Source of the DNA: Pseudeuparius sepicola
Lineage: Eukaryota; Arthropoda; Insecta; Coleoptera; Anthribidae
Length of the DNA: 64,000 nucleotides
Assembly (NCBI GenBank): GCA_963920635.1
Contig: OY987301.1
Span: forward strand, 46,971,820-47,035,819
Direction of reading: 5' to 3'
Each line of letters opens with the position of its first letter. The stretch's first letter is position 1. Shown here piece after piece: positions 11,828 through 24,492 of the stretch. The position numbers and the translations under genes were made by a program. Below the pieces are notes generated by a model. It did no database searches, was not told the origin of the DNA, and saw nothing but the letters and a program-made list of their open reading frames with translations.

Positions 11828-12667
11828 CAGTGTGTCCACGGATGGACTTAACTATACTTGTAAAAGATTTTATTCTAAATTTTTATACAAAAAGTCATTT
11901 TTGATAAAAAAAAGGCTGCTTGTTCTTAAAACATGATTGCCATGGGAAAAGTTAACATTACTCATACTGGGTGACCAGGAAATTGAAGAAACGTTAATTA
12001 GAATAAGAGTAGACTACTTATATTTGTAGATATATTGAAGTTACTTACGTGTAGGTACAAAATTTTAAAGAGTTAGGCCTACTTTGATTTTTTGACTTTT
12101 TTCTCTTTTTTTTTTCAAATAAATGGTTTTCTGTAAACAGTACGACAAAACTGTATATAATAAAACTTCCTCAGAATGGAAAGCTGGGCATGATGAGAAA
12201 ATTTAACGATTCTAGGCCTACTTTGTATTTTGGAAAATATTGGAGGAAACTCAAGGTAGGCCCAGGATTGTCAACATTTTTTTCATCATACACAGTTTCC
12301 TACTCTGAGTAAATTTTATTTATACAGTTTTGTCGTACTACCTACCGAAAATTATTTAGACTGAGAAAAATAATCAAAGTAGGCCTAACACTTTTAAATT
12401 TTGTAAACCTCAGTAACTTACCAATATGAACAAATTTTGTGTATAACTTTTTTCAATATCTGTACAAATAGAGGCTGTTTACTCTTATGCTAATTAACAT
12501 TTCTTCAATTTTCTGGTCACTCAGTTATAAGTAATGTTACATTTTTGCATGCTTATCTTATTTTAAGAACAAGCGTACTTTCTTATCAAGAATGAATTTT
12601 TTTGAAAAATTAAAAATATATTTTTTTAAAGTACTAGGTATAGTTTTGTCCATCCGTGAACACATTG
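11828..12667. mobile_element. foldback element with CAGTGTGTCCACGGATGGAC ends
   Basis: The left end is CAGTGTGTCCACGGATGGAC and the right end in reverse complement is CAATGTGTTCACGGATGGAC. TA flanks both ends (11826-11827 and 12668-12669). Arms pair for most of the 840 bp. Related but diverged ends occur at 32718 and 41677. No coding sequence. Confidence 0.83.
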
Positions 12668-12739
12668 TATCCCACTTTAGTATCAGCCTTTGTTTTGTAA
12701 AGTTTTCTTCAAAATAGTTGAAATTCACAAAATATTAAT

Positions 12740-13832
12740 TTTTCCCAGGCGATCGCACTATATGGCAACGTCGCGGCCGCCACGTCGTCATCTGTTTCAT
12801 GTGCTTCGATCTGTCGAAGTTTTATTGCTTTGTAGTAATTGCAAGTGAGTGCAAACGTCTCGTTTTAACTCTAAAGTTTAAATAGTTGTGTACCTACCAT
12901 TGTAATAATTTTGAACATTGTGACCTGTAACGCACATGGCTTGTAACAAAAACAAATATCTCTTTTAATGTGGTATTGTATACCTAATGTTGAATGATTA
13001 AAATGCCATTTGTTATTACCTATTATTGGTCTAGTGATATTTTGTCTGGGGTAATACCAGACACGAAATACACAAAACCTACCTACCAAAATATCTTTTC
13101 ACACACCACCTTGAATCTATATAATATGTATGCAACGTTAAGCCTTTGCTCCATATACCATACTGTCATTTTCAAGTTTGTGTGATCACGTATTCCGGCG
13201 TGCCGCAACTTGGTTGGCAAAATTGCCCACTCAGCTCTTTTCTCTGTGCACACAATTGCGAATTAGAGCGGCGGGCGTTCTCTTACTAGGACAATATTCG
13301 CATAATGAAATGACACGGAACAGCGGGGAAGTTTGAGAGTTTAAATGCCGTTTAACAAACATTACAAGAGATAGGAGGGTAAATAAGAGGTACAAGGGCA
13401 AGCATATCCTTTGTTTCTGTCATGTTATATATACTATATATACTAAAATCTCTCTTTCTCTTTAACTAGTTACTAGATTTATGTTGCATGTCCCTATAAT
13501 TTCTCAAGCTCCATGGAATGACAAGTGACCACAGAGCTGTTCTCAGAAAATTTGATGTTTTATTAGGATACTGGCATTATTATTATTTTGTTTAAAAATT
13601 TTTTGGGACTTTATTTTCCCTTTATTCGCGTTACGATAATAATATTTGGAACTTGTGGTGGAAAGCCTCTATGCTCACGGCACATATACCTATGCGCGCG
13701 TCTCTCATTCCAAATTAGAACAGTTCTAGTGTAACTTCGATCTTTTAGGTATGTTTACGTCATCATTTCCAGTAATTATTTTTCCAAGGGTTGTGAGGTT
13801 TTTTAAAATTATTTAAAACTGAACCTGTATTT
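12740..13832. other. mixed sequence with a possible first exon and a dispersed repeat
   Basis: A GC-richer patch at 12750-12850 is followed by a donor-like TTGCAA|GTGAGT near 12846, which could be a non-coding first exon; there is no protein evidence. Positions about 12862-13075 are similar to 28885-29090 (shared 'cgttttaactctaaa...', 'ataattttgaac', 'ttgttatta...', 'atattttgtctggg'), so this part is repeated sequence. The rest is unrecognised. Confidence 0.3.
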
Positions 13833-13976
13833 TTAAATTTTTTCTAAAATTCTACTCATAGTCGAGTATGTACATTTTTCCGGATGTCGTGTATTAAAAA
13901 TTTCAGCACCTTGCCGATATGTCATATTTAATCCATATGTTAAAACAATTTCAATTTTGTCTTGTACGGTCAACAT
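13833..13976 (-). pseudogene. mariner-type transposase, N-terminal helix-turn-helix fragment
   Basis: The minus frame reads LTVQDKIEIVLTYGLNMTYR and then QGAEIFNTRHPEK, then STMSRILEKI. This is the pattern of the N-terminal helix-turn-helix (DUF4817-type) that precedes DDE domains in many insect mariner-like transposases: 'K..IV..YG......A...F....P......ST..RI...'. Nothing of the DDE domain follows, and no paired terminal repeats were found, so it is a stranded relic. Confidence 0.6.
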
Positions 13977-14869
13977 TTTTATCATTCTCCGTTTCAAGAG
14001 TATTAAACTGTCAAATAAAAACATTTGCTTCAATTCTCTCCATGGCCTACTCATAGTACTCATCCAATATCGATTAAGGTGAAACTAAACTTAAAGGTAA
14101 AATAGAGACTTAAAATAGTTTAATGATATTTTAATTTATTATTATTTTGGCATCAATTTAGAACTGGAAAATGTAATGTAACTAAATTTATACCCTAAAT
14201 GTTGGACGGTACATCAACTTTGCAGCAAACATAACAGAATTTTAAGCGTTAATATCATTTTCGTTTGAAAAATACCTATATTCTTATCGGTAATTAGGAA
14301 TAAAAAGATAATAGAATGATAAAGCTAATGACATAAAATAGTTTTTACGAAGTTACAAGTGTTTAAAATTTTCAGAAATTTCATAAATGATATAAAAAAT
14401 TGGCAAAAAACTAAATTTTCTATTAGAGCATTCAAATTTGGCACACTTACGTAAAATTCAAAAAGAAACAACTTTTTCAAGTGAAACTTTTATCTTCAAT
14501 ATAGTGCACAGGAGTCGACCAACTTATCATCGTTCCCGGACAAAAAACTTCTCCTCCACACCCGCTAAGAATGTGTTCTCCGCGATCAATACAGAAAACT
14601 TCAATGCCACCTGTGCAATTTTATCGGAAATGTGCCTCTTGCAAAGATCTCTGCCAAGGAAAATTTATTGTTTCTCTTTGTGTGCCAGATCATCCAAAGT
14701 TATTACCCGGGTGAAAAAGAAATATATCATCTAAATTGTGAGATTACTAACGCGGTTAACGAAGCTTTATAACATACAAGTTCGTATGAACTTTTCTTTT
14801 TATTGTTATGAGTTCTATCGCCTATTAAATTTTCGATATTAAAACCTGAGACACCCTGTATTTTCAGTA
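13977..14869. other. unannotated AT-rich sequence
   Basis: No coding homology. The 98-residue frame at 14438-14734 has no recognisable motif. Confidence 0.4.
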
Positions 14870-15150
14870 ACTTTTTCGAAAAAGTAAGTTTTCTACCTTT
14901 TTCTTACTTAGAATTCCAAAAGTGTTATTAATTTTACAATGTTTTCCACGGGATAATGTTAAATATTAACATCGTGGCACATAATATATGACTTTCTCAA
15001 ACCAGATAATATCCGTTTTATATAATATACATTATGCGGTATTTAAACCGCTGTAGTAAATTACGGAACAGGCAAAAATGGGGAAAATATGCTTCGTTTG
15101 GGTTTTAATATGTATTCACATTCAATTATTATAAGTCTTGTATGGCCTTT
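14870..15150. repeat. dispersed repeat, copy 1 (second at about 36770-37100)
   Basis: Shared ordered blocks include 'ttctacctttttt', 'attccaaaa', 'tacaatgtttt', 'aggcaaaaatgg/aggtaaaaatgg' and 'gtattcac'. Overall similarity is low but collinear. Family unknown. Confidence 0.5.
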
Positions 15151-15410
15151 CAACTGGGCTTAGTCGGAGAATGAAGTGGGTTTCTCAAAACAAAAATCAA
15201 AGAAATAACTAAAAGGATTTATATTTATTTACGGCGCCCAAAGGTTTACAAAATTGCCCAAACCATACACCAAGGGTTGGAGTATATGTAACTTATATAA
15301 TTATGCCCGAGCAAATACTGCACAAACCCGGTTATATTAGACTACATTGTTTGAATAAAAATACAAACGAGTCTCGAGACTGAAGAAGTCTGGAGTTTCT
15401 AATGAAATGA

Positions 15411-15813
15411 AATTAAAATCGACTCAAAAATTTGCCCGTATGCACACTACACTAAAAAAAAAAAAACAAAAAATAACACCGACTTCACAAATTTGCCCGT
15501 ATGCACATTTCAACTAAAATTTTAGAAATATTTTCTCTTTACAAATTGAGTTATCTTTGGAGTTGGTGTAAGTTATGATGTATGTAGGATATGATGTATT
15601 CATATCTAAATAGATTTAAATTCCTTGCCTTGACTGTCACCAAATCCAAAGATAACTCAATTTAGAAAGAGAAAAATATTTCTAAAATTTTAGTTGAAAT
15701 GTGCATAAGGGCAAATTTGTGAAGTCGGTTATATTTTTTGTTATTTTTTTTTTAATTTTTAGTGGATTGTGCATTGTGCATACGGGCAAATTTTTGAAGT
15801 CGGTTTTAATTTT
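15411..15813. mobile_element. foldback MITE with repeated CGACTTCAAAAATTTGCCCG motif
   Basis: The left arm (15411 to about 15562) pairs with the right arm (about 15660-15813). Each arm carries two copies of a 'cgacttcacaaatttgcccgt'-like block about 70 bp apart, which could be repeated subterminal binding sites. No coding sequence and no clear target duplication. Confidence 0.75.
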
Positions 15814-16789
15814 TTTGTTAATTTTTTTAATTTTTAACAAAAGAAAATGCTTTTCTACTTTTAACCTCGCGGTTTCTAAAAATAGAATACCGAGTAGAAT
15901 ACATTGGTAAAAATTTCAGTATTATAGAATCGGAAAAAATCTTCTATCATTCTATAATTTTAATATCCTATATATTCCTTTAGTTAAAACAAACATTTTT
16001 GATATTGTATCCATACTCTGTATTGATAATATTCCTATTAGACCCAAATTCAAATTAAATAAATTTTATAACAAATTTGAAAATCAATAATTAAACAATG
16101 ATAAAATGTAATAAGAAGAGTCTAATGGCTTATGGGGGGAAAATTATTTTCGTTAAAAGGTTGATGGTAGACCGAGCTTCTTGTGTCGTCATCAACCGAC
16201 CATAACCCAGAACAATACCTAGGACCGAGACAAAGCTTAAGTCGATCTTCAAGTAGCACTAGCTGGAAATATTTATAAAGGTTCCATATAGTTAACTCTG
16301 ACAGGTACCGAAAACAACAAGAGATTGCGAATACAGCCGAGACCCGAAGCAGCCCAGTAGCCCCACCTTCCGCGAACCCTAAATCCCAGGAGGCCCTCCC
16401 TTGATATAAAAAAGCTCTGTTGTATGTAATTTTGAATAGCGTGCCATCAAGGCACTGCCATGGCTAACTGTCAAAATGTTTCCTCGGTCATATTTGGTAC
16501 GCCTCTAACAGAAACTTTATGAAAATGCTGCTTTATACAATTAATTCTTATTGCATTGATCGTCTGAACACTTTTAAGTTTCCTAGACAATTCCTCACTA
16601 ACCATGCATCGAGCATAGCAAATAAAATTTTCTGGGGATTCGGAGGGTGATAAAAACACGAAACTAATGCAGTCCCGTGTAAATTACAACCTAAGCTTTT
16701 AAACATACTTAGGTTAGTAGTAGTGGGTCCATCACAACTAACTATAGTGGTTTCGATGTCGATTCCTTCCAGTCGAATCAAGGCTTCAG
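15814..16789. other. unannotated sequence
   Basis: No recognisable gene or repeat end. Confidence 0.4.
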
Positions 16790-17370
16790 ATTAGTAAAAG
16801 GACTATTCGAATTCAAATAATCGAAGTATTCGATTCTGGCGTGCATTCGAACGCATTCGATTCACAATGAAGTATTCGAATACTAAAAATAATCGAAGTG
16901 AGAGGAATCGTCGAATGCTGAATCGGAATGAATTGACACACTCCGCGTTAATTCGGAATATTCGGAATTCGGATTATTATAGCGCGAGGCCGCGAGCGCC
17001 TGTCGATTATCGATTAGGTCCAGCGGAGAGCAAAAAATCGCGGGCTTTGTATTTATGTCTTTGGTCTCTGGCATTTAAAAATATGCCAGATGAGTACAAA
17101 CCACTGCCCTATATCTTCAAATTCGCCAGTGTATCAAGATTTTCAAGTTAAAACAAACCAGAGAACAGAGAACCAATTTGAATTCGAAATGAACCCCCTC
17201 CGAGACCGAGAACCGCGTCCGAGACTGAAAAACTTGAGACTCGAGCTCGAGAGGTTGAATTGAATCGCTAAATGCACACGATATTGCGATCTCGAAACTT
17301 GAATAATTCGATTCTTTGTATTAGATCAATTCTCAAAAGTGTTCGAATGCAAGATATTCGATTCTACTTC
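16790..17370. repeat. ATTCGA/TTCGAA-rich tract
   Basis: The motif ATTCGA and its complement TCGAAT recur many times, densest at 16800-16970 and again at 17305-17370. This is a compositionally odd, simple-repeat-like tract without a fixed period. Confidence 0.6.
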
Positions 17371-18458
17371 AGATATAATATTGGCCTTTTCGTGGACAGT
17401 TAAACATTTAATAAGAAAATAACCTAATGGCTGTTTCCACGACGCATTGTGGCGAACTACCATTATAACATAGAAGTCGCGGTACCTGGGCGTCGCGTAG
17501 CGCACAAAGTTACAAGTATCTAGTACCGACCACAAATTAAAGTAATAAGCACACATGGAATCCCAAATATATTTTCCGTTCGCCTAGTATCTACAGGGTG
17601 TCCCGAAATTAGCCTGCCATAATTTACCAACGTGTTCTACGACCTAAAAAAATGAAAAAATTTCTTATAAACATGGCCTCAAAAATGCCCCCCCCCTAAT
17701 GGGGCTATAGCCCCCGAAAGGGGCAGTTTCAGATACGGTTTTTTCTAAATATTTCCAGAACGAACAAAGATAAAATTCTGAAATTTGGTATGTGATGTAC
17801 CTGTGAGATTTGACATTTGCCAAAGTAGCGATAGTTAGACATTCTTAATCATAGGCGTCCTAAATAGGGGGCTTAAGGGGTTAAAATACCTTGAATTTTT
17901 TGTGTATGCATTTCCACCCAAATTTATTACGACATTATACAAAATTGTGCCTCTTGTTGAACTTTGATAGCGTGCACCGTTTTCGAGTAAAATCGTATTG
18001 AATTTTTTTTGCAGAGGGCCATCAAAATGCCTATTATAAAAAATAGCCTGCCATATTTTACCAGCGTGTTCTGCGACCCCAAAAAAATTAAAAAGTTCAT
18101 ATAAACATGGCCTCAAAAATGCCCCCTAAGAGGGCTATAGCTCCCGAAATGGACACTTTGGCAAACGGTTTTTTCTAAATATTTCCAGAACGAGCAAAGA
18201 TAAAATTCTGAAATTTGGTATGTGACATACCTGGGAGAAATCATGAAAAAAGTGCATAAAAAATTTTGGGATATTTTTAACCCCTTGACCCCCCTTATTT
18301 GAGACGCTTATGATGAAGAATGTCAAACTGTCTCTACCTCGGTAAACGTCAAATCTCACAGGTATATCACATACCAAATTTCAGAATTTTATCTTTGTTC
18401 GTTCTGGAAATATTTAGAAAAAACCGTTTGCCAAAGTGTCCATTTTGGGGGCTATAGC

Positions 18459-19282
18459 CGGCACCGTCGCAATGATAAAGGCCTGCCAGCTGGCGACGCG
18501 AAACGTCACTATGTTCGCAGGGAGGGGAGGTTGCTTTTTGAAGTTGTTTACGTTTACTTGTCTGACGATTTTCCTGTTTTAAAGAACGTTTGTTGTGCGT
18601 GTTGGACTGTGTTTTTTGTAATATAGGACGTGGAGTTTTATTAATAAAGTGGTAAAACAGCAGTGGTTCAGAATAAAGTGATTAAAGTTCAATTTTAATT
18701 TATAGGTTTTAGGTTGTGTCTATAGTTAAAACTAAAAGTTAGGACTAATTTAAATCATGCCGTTGACGTGTTCCGTTCTCAACTGCAAGGGAAACTACAA
18801 AGGCGGTCCTAATGTGTCCGCTTTTTCCTCCATAAAGACCCCATTTTAAGGGAAAAGTGGGTTAAGGCCATAAAAAGAGATTTTGTTCCAAGATTTTGGT
18901 TTGGACTGTTGGAGAGTGTTATACCTAACAATTTTACGCGATTAAACGTAACCACCTTGAAATCAGTAAGTTTTATGGTTTTATTTATTCGAATTTAGTT
19001 GTATCTAGGCAGACAAATAAGAAATAATTGGCATTTACGAAAATTTTACCGGTAGATATCTAAATGCACCAAAACCCCTTGAAAATGTGACTTTCACTCT
19101 CGTAGATTATTATCCGTGTTGTAAAACCATGAGCTATATATGTAAACAATCATTTTAAAGTGTTTTTTTTTACCACATTTACCAAGTTGACACCTTGAAA
19201 TTTGAATTTGGCGCCTTAGGCTCACCTCCCTTGGATGAATCATCGGTTTCAGCTGGCAGGCCTTGTTAATGCGACGGTGCCG
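18459..19282 (+). mobile_element. P-superfamily-like element with THAP exon, 7-bp target duplication
   Basis: The ends are CGGCACCGTCGCAATGATAA at the left and, in reverse complement, CGGCACCGTCGCATTAACAA at the right. Both continue into GGCCTGCCAGCTG, giving an imperfect repeat of about 34 bp. The 7-bp duplication CTATAGC lies at 18452-18458 and 19283-19289. The element carries a THAP-type N-terminal exon at 18757, as P elements do. At 824 bp it lacks the catalytic domain and is non-autonomous. It also explains the 33-bp scar at 63465. Confidence 0.82.
18757..18965 (+). pseudogene. THAP-type zinc finger, first exon of a P-like transposase, frameshifted
   Basis: From the ATG at 18757 the frame reads MPLTCSVLNCKGNYKGG and then NVSAFSSIKTP, matching a THAP domain start (C-x4-C, then the F.F/P region). 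A stop follows near 18846. One frame over, the sequence continues as REKWVKAIKRDFVPRFW, the conserved Trp/basic part of a THAP domain, so a single-base change has broken it. A splice-donor-like sequence (TCA|GTAAGT) follows at 18966. The C-x2-H half of the finger would be in a later, absent exon. THAP domains bind DNA in P-element transposases and in host proteins derived from them. Confidence 0.75.
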
Positions 19283-19849
19283 CTATAGCCCCCTTAGGGG
19301 ACTTTTTTGAAACCATGTTTATAGGAACTTTTTTAATTTCTTTGTATCAAAAAACGTGGTGGTAAATTAATTATGGCAGGCTAATTTCTAATAGGCATTT
19401 TCATTGCACTCTGCAAAAAAGTTTCAAAACGAGTTTACTCGAAAAAGATGCATGCTATCGTAGTTCAACAAGAGCACCTTTTCTTCGTAGAATACCTTCA
19501 ACTTTCATAATTTCGTAAAAAATCTAGAAAAAAGTATAAAAAAAAATTTTGGGTAATTTTAACTCCTGAACCCCCCATTTGGGACGCCTATGATTAAGAA
19601 TGTCTAACTATCGCTACCTCGGTAAATGTCAAATCTCACAGGTACCTACAACACATACCAAATTTCAGAATTTTATCTTTCTTCGTTCTGGAAATATTTA
19701 TAGAAACCCGTTTGTGAAACTGCCCTTTCGGGGGCTATAGCCCCATTAGGGGGCATTTTTGAGGCCATGTTTATAGGAACTTTTTTCATTTTTTCAGGTC
19801 GTAGAACACGCTGGTACATTATGGCAGGCTAATTTCGGGACACCCTGTA

Positions 19850-21854
19850 TAGAAATCAACTATACTAATATTTTATCTGAAATGTTAATTTTTTGTTGTT
19901 TTTTTATTGTTTACCATGCCTTGTTTTTTCCTATAAATCTTTATAACTGTCTCCTTTTTAATTCTTTTGTCATCTGTCAAAAAGTAAAGGCTCTAAGTAG
20001 GTTTTGTTCAGGATATAAAAACCGATATCCTGTATAAAGCCAAATTTTAAATTAAATAAAATTAAACCGTCTTAATTGCAGTTTAAGCTTGTTTTATGTC
20101 AGGCATGTAGGCATACAGTTTGTAACACATGGTTGCATTGTGCGTCTACTTTAAATCTTGCGCCTCCTGCAGAGAGGACCGGCCATATTTCAGACTTACC
20201 GCAGTGTAAACATTTGCAGTGAAACAAATGCTAGTGTCATCCGCAGAAAACTCTGCTCATAAATCCCCACGTACTCGCAGGCTATTTTCTAGTTAGGGAT
20301 GAACTCTGCACCGAATGTGTCGCCCATTTTCTTTCTTGCTTCCTTTATAATCTGAAAAATATATCCCTATTAACACAGGATAGGATTGAGGCATACGAAT
20401 AAAAACCATTTACTTTTAAACACGAATAATAGTGCTTAAATTGAAGTACCATAGTAGTTGTAGAAGCTATATCAAAACTTCGAGGGTTGCCGACAATTTT
20501 AGCAATATTTATAATTATGTAATAAGTAAAGAGTGTAGAATAAACATACCTCCAAATCATGGTCTATTTTATTCTGTAATTAGTTATGAAGTTTACTATT
20601 TCTATATTAATAAAGGCTTTGGAAGCGCTTTCTTGAAAGAAGATGTAATTTTCCTGTTGGAAACTTCATATTGACAAAGTGTGGGACTAAATTGAGTTTT
20701 AAACTACGCCCAGTCGCTACACTTTGCATAATGCGCTAAATTATGAATTTCCCTTGTGGAGTTTATCCAGCAATACACTTTTTTATATTTTAACAATGTA
20801 AAGTTTTACAACTTTTTAATCACACCAGGAAATGGCGGATCGGATCATATTCTATATGCAGCGTTCCATTTATAAAGGTTTTTTCAGCTCGGGTTTTGGC
20901 GCGTATAACTTTCTGCAATCATGCAAAATTAAATTTTAAAGTTGACGTCAGAAAATTCATACAAAACTAATCCTGGTAGGGAGATATAGTTGATGATTCG
21001 GTTTTTAAATGAAGAAGCTCCTAGTATAATCGAAAAATATACTTCTCATTGGCAGCCTGTTCAGAAACGTGGAAAAATTAATTATTAAAATACAAGATCA
21101 CGTGGCAATAATAGCCCTTTGGATTTTCTATTTTGAACTTCATTATAAAACACATGGCAGCCTGTATAAAATCATATCAAAACGTATATTTTTCGAATAA
21201 TTGAAAACTCAGTTTTTCACATGAAGAACCCAGGATGACTCTCTGATTCATACCTTATTTTTGTGAGAATATGTGAAAATCACGTCCAAAAATCTGTCAC
21301 TATCTCCCGGTCCACATGCTCATTGCTTCGATCTTCTGGCCGTCCCGCTTCTCGTATGACAGAAATTACTTTCAAATCAAGCGGGGCGGACCCTAAATCC
21401 TAAATAGTTAAATTTCAACTCGATTTTTTTTTATTCACACATCTTGTTTTACTTATCTTGGGACACCCTGTATATCTATATGGTTTTGAATAAAAATAGC
21501 AGGTATACGTTATACCTATATACTACGATTGCATCGGCAGCATTGCCTTTCTACTTAGTAAATCAAATGGGACCCCTCCAGTGAAATCCATCAAACTTGA
21601 CACCGAAGCAATTCTGCAAAGTTATGATAACGGTCAAGGGATGTCATCTGTGATACCGTATGCACATTTTAACGTCTACTTGGTGTAACTTTCTGCTTGC
21701 TAACTTGAAGGTAAACACGATGGAGACTTCAAAGTTCTAGAGAATTTAATCTTGTTAAACAGCCGCGGTAGAAGGAACATTTCTTGCATATTTGATCTTT
21801 AACTTAGACGTTGTATCGCTCAACTTCGTCGATAATCCAGGATATTTATCCATT
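19850..21854. other. unannotated sequence with stray element ends
   Basis: No coding homology. An isolated 'gggacaccctgtatat' near 21460 is the end of a CAGGGTG-type element without a convincing partner. Confidence 0.4.
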
Positions 21855-22362
21855 GTGCAAAAAAAATAAATGCTGGCAAGCTGATTTTTTCAGGGTTGGT
21901 CGGGGACTGACTCCTGAGTATCCAACCAAAAAATCACACTCGAACCCCTTCAGGGTTTTGTGCAATAGGGGTGGTTTCTTATTTATTTATTTTTCCAGCC
22001 TGTGCATAATAATAAGCTCTACAACTTTGCCTCATAAAACTTTTTTTACAACTTTCATATCTCACCAGTTTTCAAACATTGAACGAACGAAGTATTCGTA
22101 TTAAATATTGCATTTTTTTAAAAATGAAATGCGCTGTAACTGGTGAGATATGAAAGTTATAAAAAAGTTTTATAAGGCAAAGTTGTAGAGCTTATTATTA
22201 TGCACAGACCGGAGAAAAAAATTTAAAAAAATTTAATAAGAAACCACCCCTATTGCACAAAACCCTGAAGGGGTTCGAGTGTGATTTTTTGGTAGGATGC
22301 TCAGGAGGCAGTCCTCGACCAACCCTGAAAAATTCAACTTGCCAGCATTTATTTTTTTGCGC
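21855..22362. mobile_element. foldback MITE, about 508 bp
   Basis: The left arm starts at 'aaataaatgctggcaag' and its reverse complement ends the element near 22360. Pairing continues through 'aaaaaatcacactcgaaccc' and 'aaaccacccctattgca', with the loop near 22075-22120. A diverged piece of the same family is at about 50895-51050. No coding sequence. Confidence 0.8.
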
Positions 22363-23045
22363 CCCTTATAAGACGGATCTAATTATCTTGGATTACGACA
22401 TATTTAGACAAAAAGACACGTTAAACACGAAGAAATTGCACGAAATCACAATGGCGACCTCCGCACTAATGAAGTTTTCGGTTAACAACTTTTACTAGCA
22501 AAAGCCTATTTTAATCGATGTAATAACTAAAGATTAGTTGAATCCCTTTATTAAATGGAACAATTGAAAAAATCGAATGATGTATTAGCAAAAAATTGAC
22601 TTGTGTAATGCGCTAACATGACGAATAGGTATAGGTACTTTTTGGATTCCGGTAATTACGGATGTAGTAAAAAAGCACCTACTTAGTTCACTTATTTTTC
22701 TAAATTCTCTTTATTATTTACTGAATTAATTCTAAAACGTTTTTGTAGCTGCGGTATTTCATTACCGTCCGGCGATATCACCCTCCGTCAAATTAAGGGT
22801 ACTGGGTTATCCTGGGACAATTTGAAATTTAAGGAGGTTCATTATACCACAATTACCAACCTGTGTTGGGCCCAGGGCCGTCCCTATAAATTTCCATGAG
22901 ACCAGCACAACTCTTGTACAAATACCACGGAAAGGTAGCTTAAACTGTCCAGCATGTATCCGAAATTCCAGAGGAGTTTGTTTTATCAATTTTGGATACT
23001 TATTTAGTGTATCTAGAGCAATATACATATATTTACTGGTCGATA
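22363..23045. other. unannotated AT-rich sequence
   Basis: No gene or repeat end recognised. Confidence 0.4.
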
Positions 23046-23178
23046 TATGTATGTAAGTATGCATGTAAGTATGTATGTAAGTATGTATGTATGTATGTAT
23101 GTATGTATGTATGAATGTATGGGTGGGTGGGTGTGGGTGTGTGTGGGTGGGTGGGTGTGTGTGTATGTATGTATGTAC
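23046..23178. repeat. GTAT/GTGG microsatellite
   Basis: About 130 bp of GTAT units with an internal GTGGGTGG stretch. Open frames over it (rich in Thr, His, Tyr or Val, Cys, Met) are artefacts of the repeat. Confidence 0.95.
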
Positions 23179-24014
23179 TGTTTTAAACACTTTTCTGCAG
23201 GTTTTAATGCGCCTAACTCTTACTGGTTTATAGTATAAAAAGTTTTTTGAATGTAAATCGGATGTCCTGATTATAATGTTTATCAAGAATTTTTAAATAC
23301 ATAAAATAACCGATCCTCATTTTACTAATTTGATGCTTTTATTAGGGTGAATTAAATATTTAAATCCCAATATACTCCGGAGGCATTTACATTTGCGTTT
23401 TCAGCTTTATATTACCTATCAAACAGTACTATATAGTTAAAACAATAATTATAGGTAAAGAGTTGGGAATGCAATTTGTTATTCCGATGTCCGCGTTTTA
23501 TTTTTAAATCACTAGCTTTGCAAAACATTTACCGCTATTTATAAACTGCCTGGTCATTCGTCAAAAATAATCACAAAACGTTTATACAGTGTGTACCTAA
23601 AGTAAGGAATAAATTCATTATCTCGAAAGGGAAAAGTTTCTCGGAGAAATTCTCGGGAACGTCAGCTTTTGTTGTAAAAAGGGATCTATCCATGTGGAAC
23701 TTGCATTTGTGACATCATCACCTTTAAGGATAATTTTTTCAATTCGCATTAATTCGCAACCTATGTTTGAGAATCCCATTTGATAAAGCATATTTGTCTG
23801 TATAGAGCATGTTGAAATATTTGACGGGAAAGTAAATGTTTTATAAGTTTCCAATTACTTAACTTATTTTATTGAACAAGAATTTTTTAATGAAGTGATC
23901 TCGCTGAAGCCCTTTCTAATCCATTACATTTCATTTTGTGTTATCATTAAAAGTCACATAAAAAAAGCACACCAGAAATACAGAGGAATTAAAGACTAGG
24001 ATCGGAAATGAATG
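23179..24014. other. unannotated AT-rich sequence
   Basis: No gene or paired repeat recognised. Confidence 0.4.
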
Positions 24015-24016
24015 TA

Positions 24017-24492
24017 CAGGGTGTTCCCGTATATTTTGACCTACCCTTAGAGCCTTTATTTTTCGATTTAGAAAAAAATTACATAAATGAAAGTTATAGG
24101 GTTTTTTTCTGAACCGCTAGGATCTGTTACTATATAAAACAAATCAGCGTCGCAAATTAATGAAAAAATATAAACTTACATTTTTTTATGTAACACCCTG
24201 TATATTTGTGGATTTTTGAATTGCACGCATTTTTCCGATTCCAACAATATAAATATGTTATATGTTTGGTCTAAGCATTCGCATGATATTCCAAATTGCA
24301 GATAAATACGATCTTTATATTTAATCAAGGTTGCCATGGAAAAACCTTTCAACTTAGGCAAGGGCATTCCTGTCAATCCATTATTTTTGTGAAAATACAC
24401 CTTGATACCCTACAACTTTCATTTAAGTAATTTTTTTCTAACTCGAAAAATAGAGGCTCTAGGGGTGGATCAAAATATACGGGAACACCCTG
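24017..24492. mobile_element. CAGGGTGTTCCCGTATATTT MITE, copy 2
   Basis: Same family and orientation as 9726-10199, with TA flanks (24015-24016, 24493-24494). Collinear throughout, with scattered substitutions only. Confidence 0.88.

Larger units (their letters stand above)
17594..19847. mobile_element. CAGGGTGTCCCGAAATTAGC foldback, interrupted by a P-like element
   Basis: Ends CAGGGTGTCCCGAAATTAGC at both sides, with TA flanks (17592-17593, 19848-19849). The left part holds a tandem duplication of about 430 bp (compare 17610-17790 with 18040-18220), mirrored on the right. The family's interior includes the block 'gggggctatagcccc'. An 824-bp element has landed in one of these blocks at 18459. 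Partial relatives lie at 28376-28862. Confidence 0.85.

Noticed and set aside
22807..23286. 159-residue frame rich in His, Thr, Tyr and Ile on the minus strand
   Set aside because: Its middle is simply the translation of the GTAT/GTGG microsatellite.
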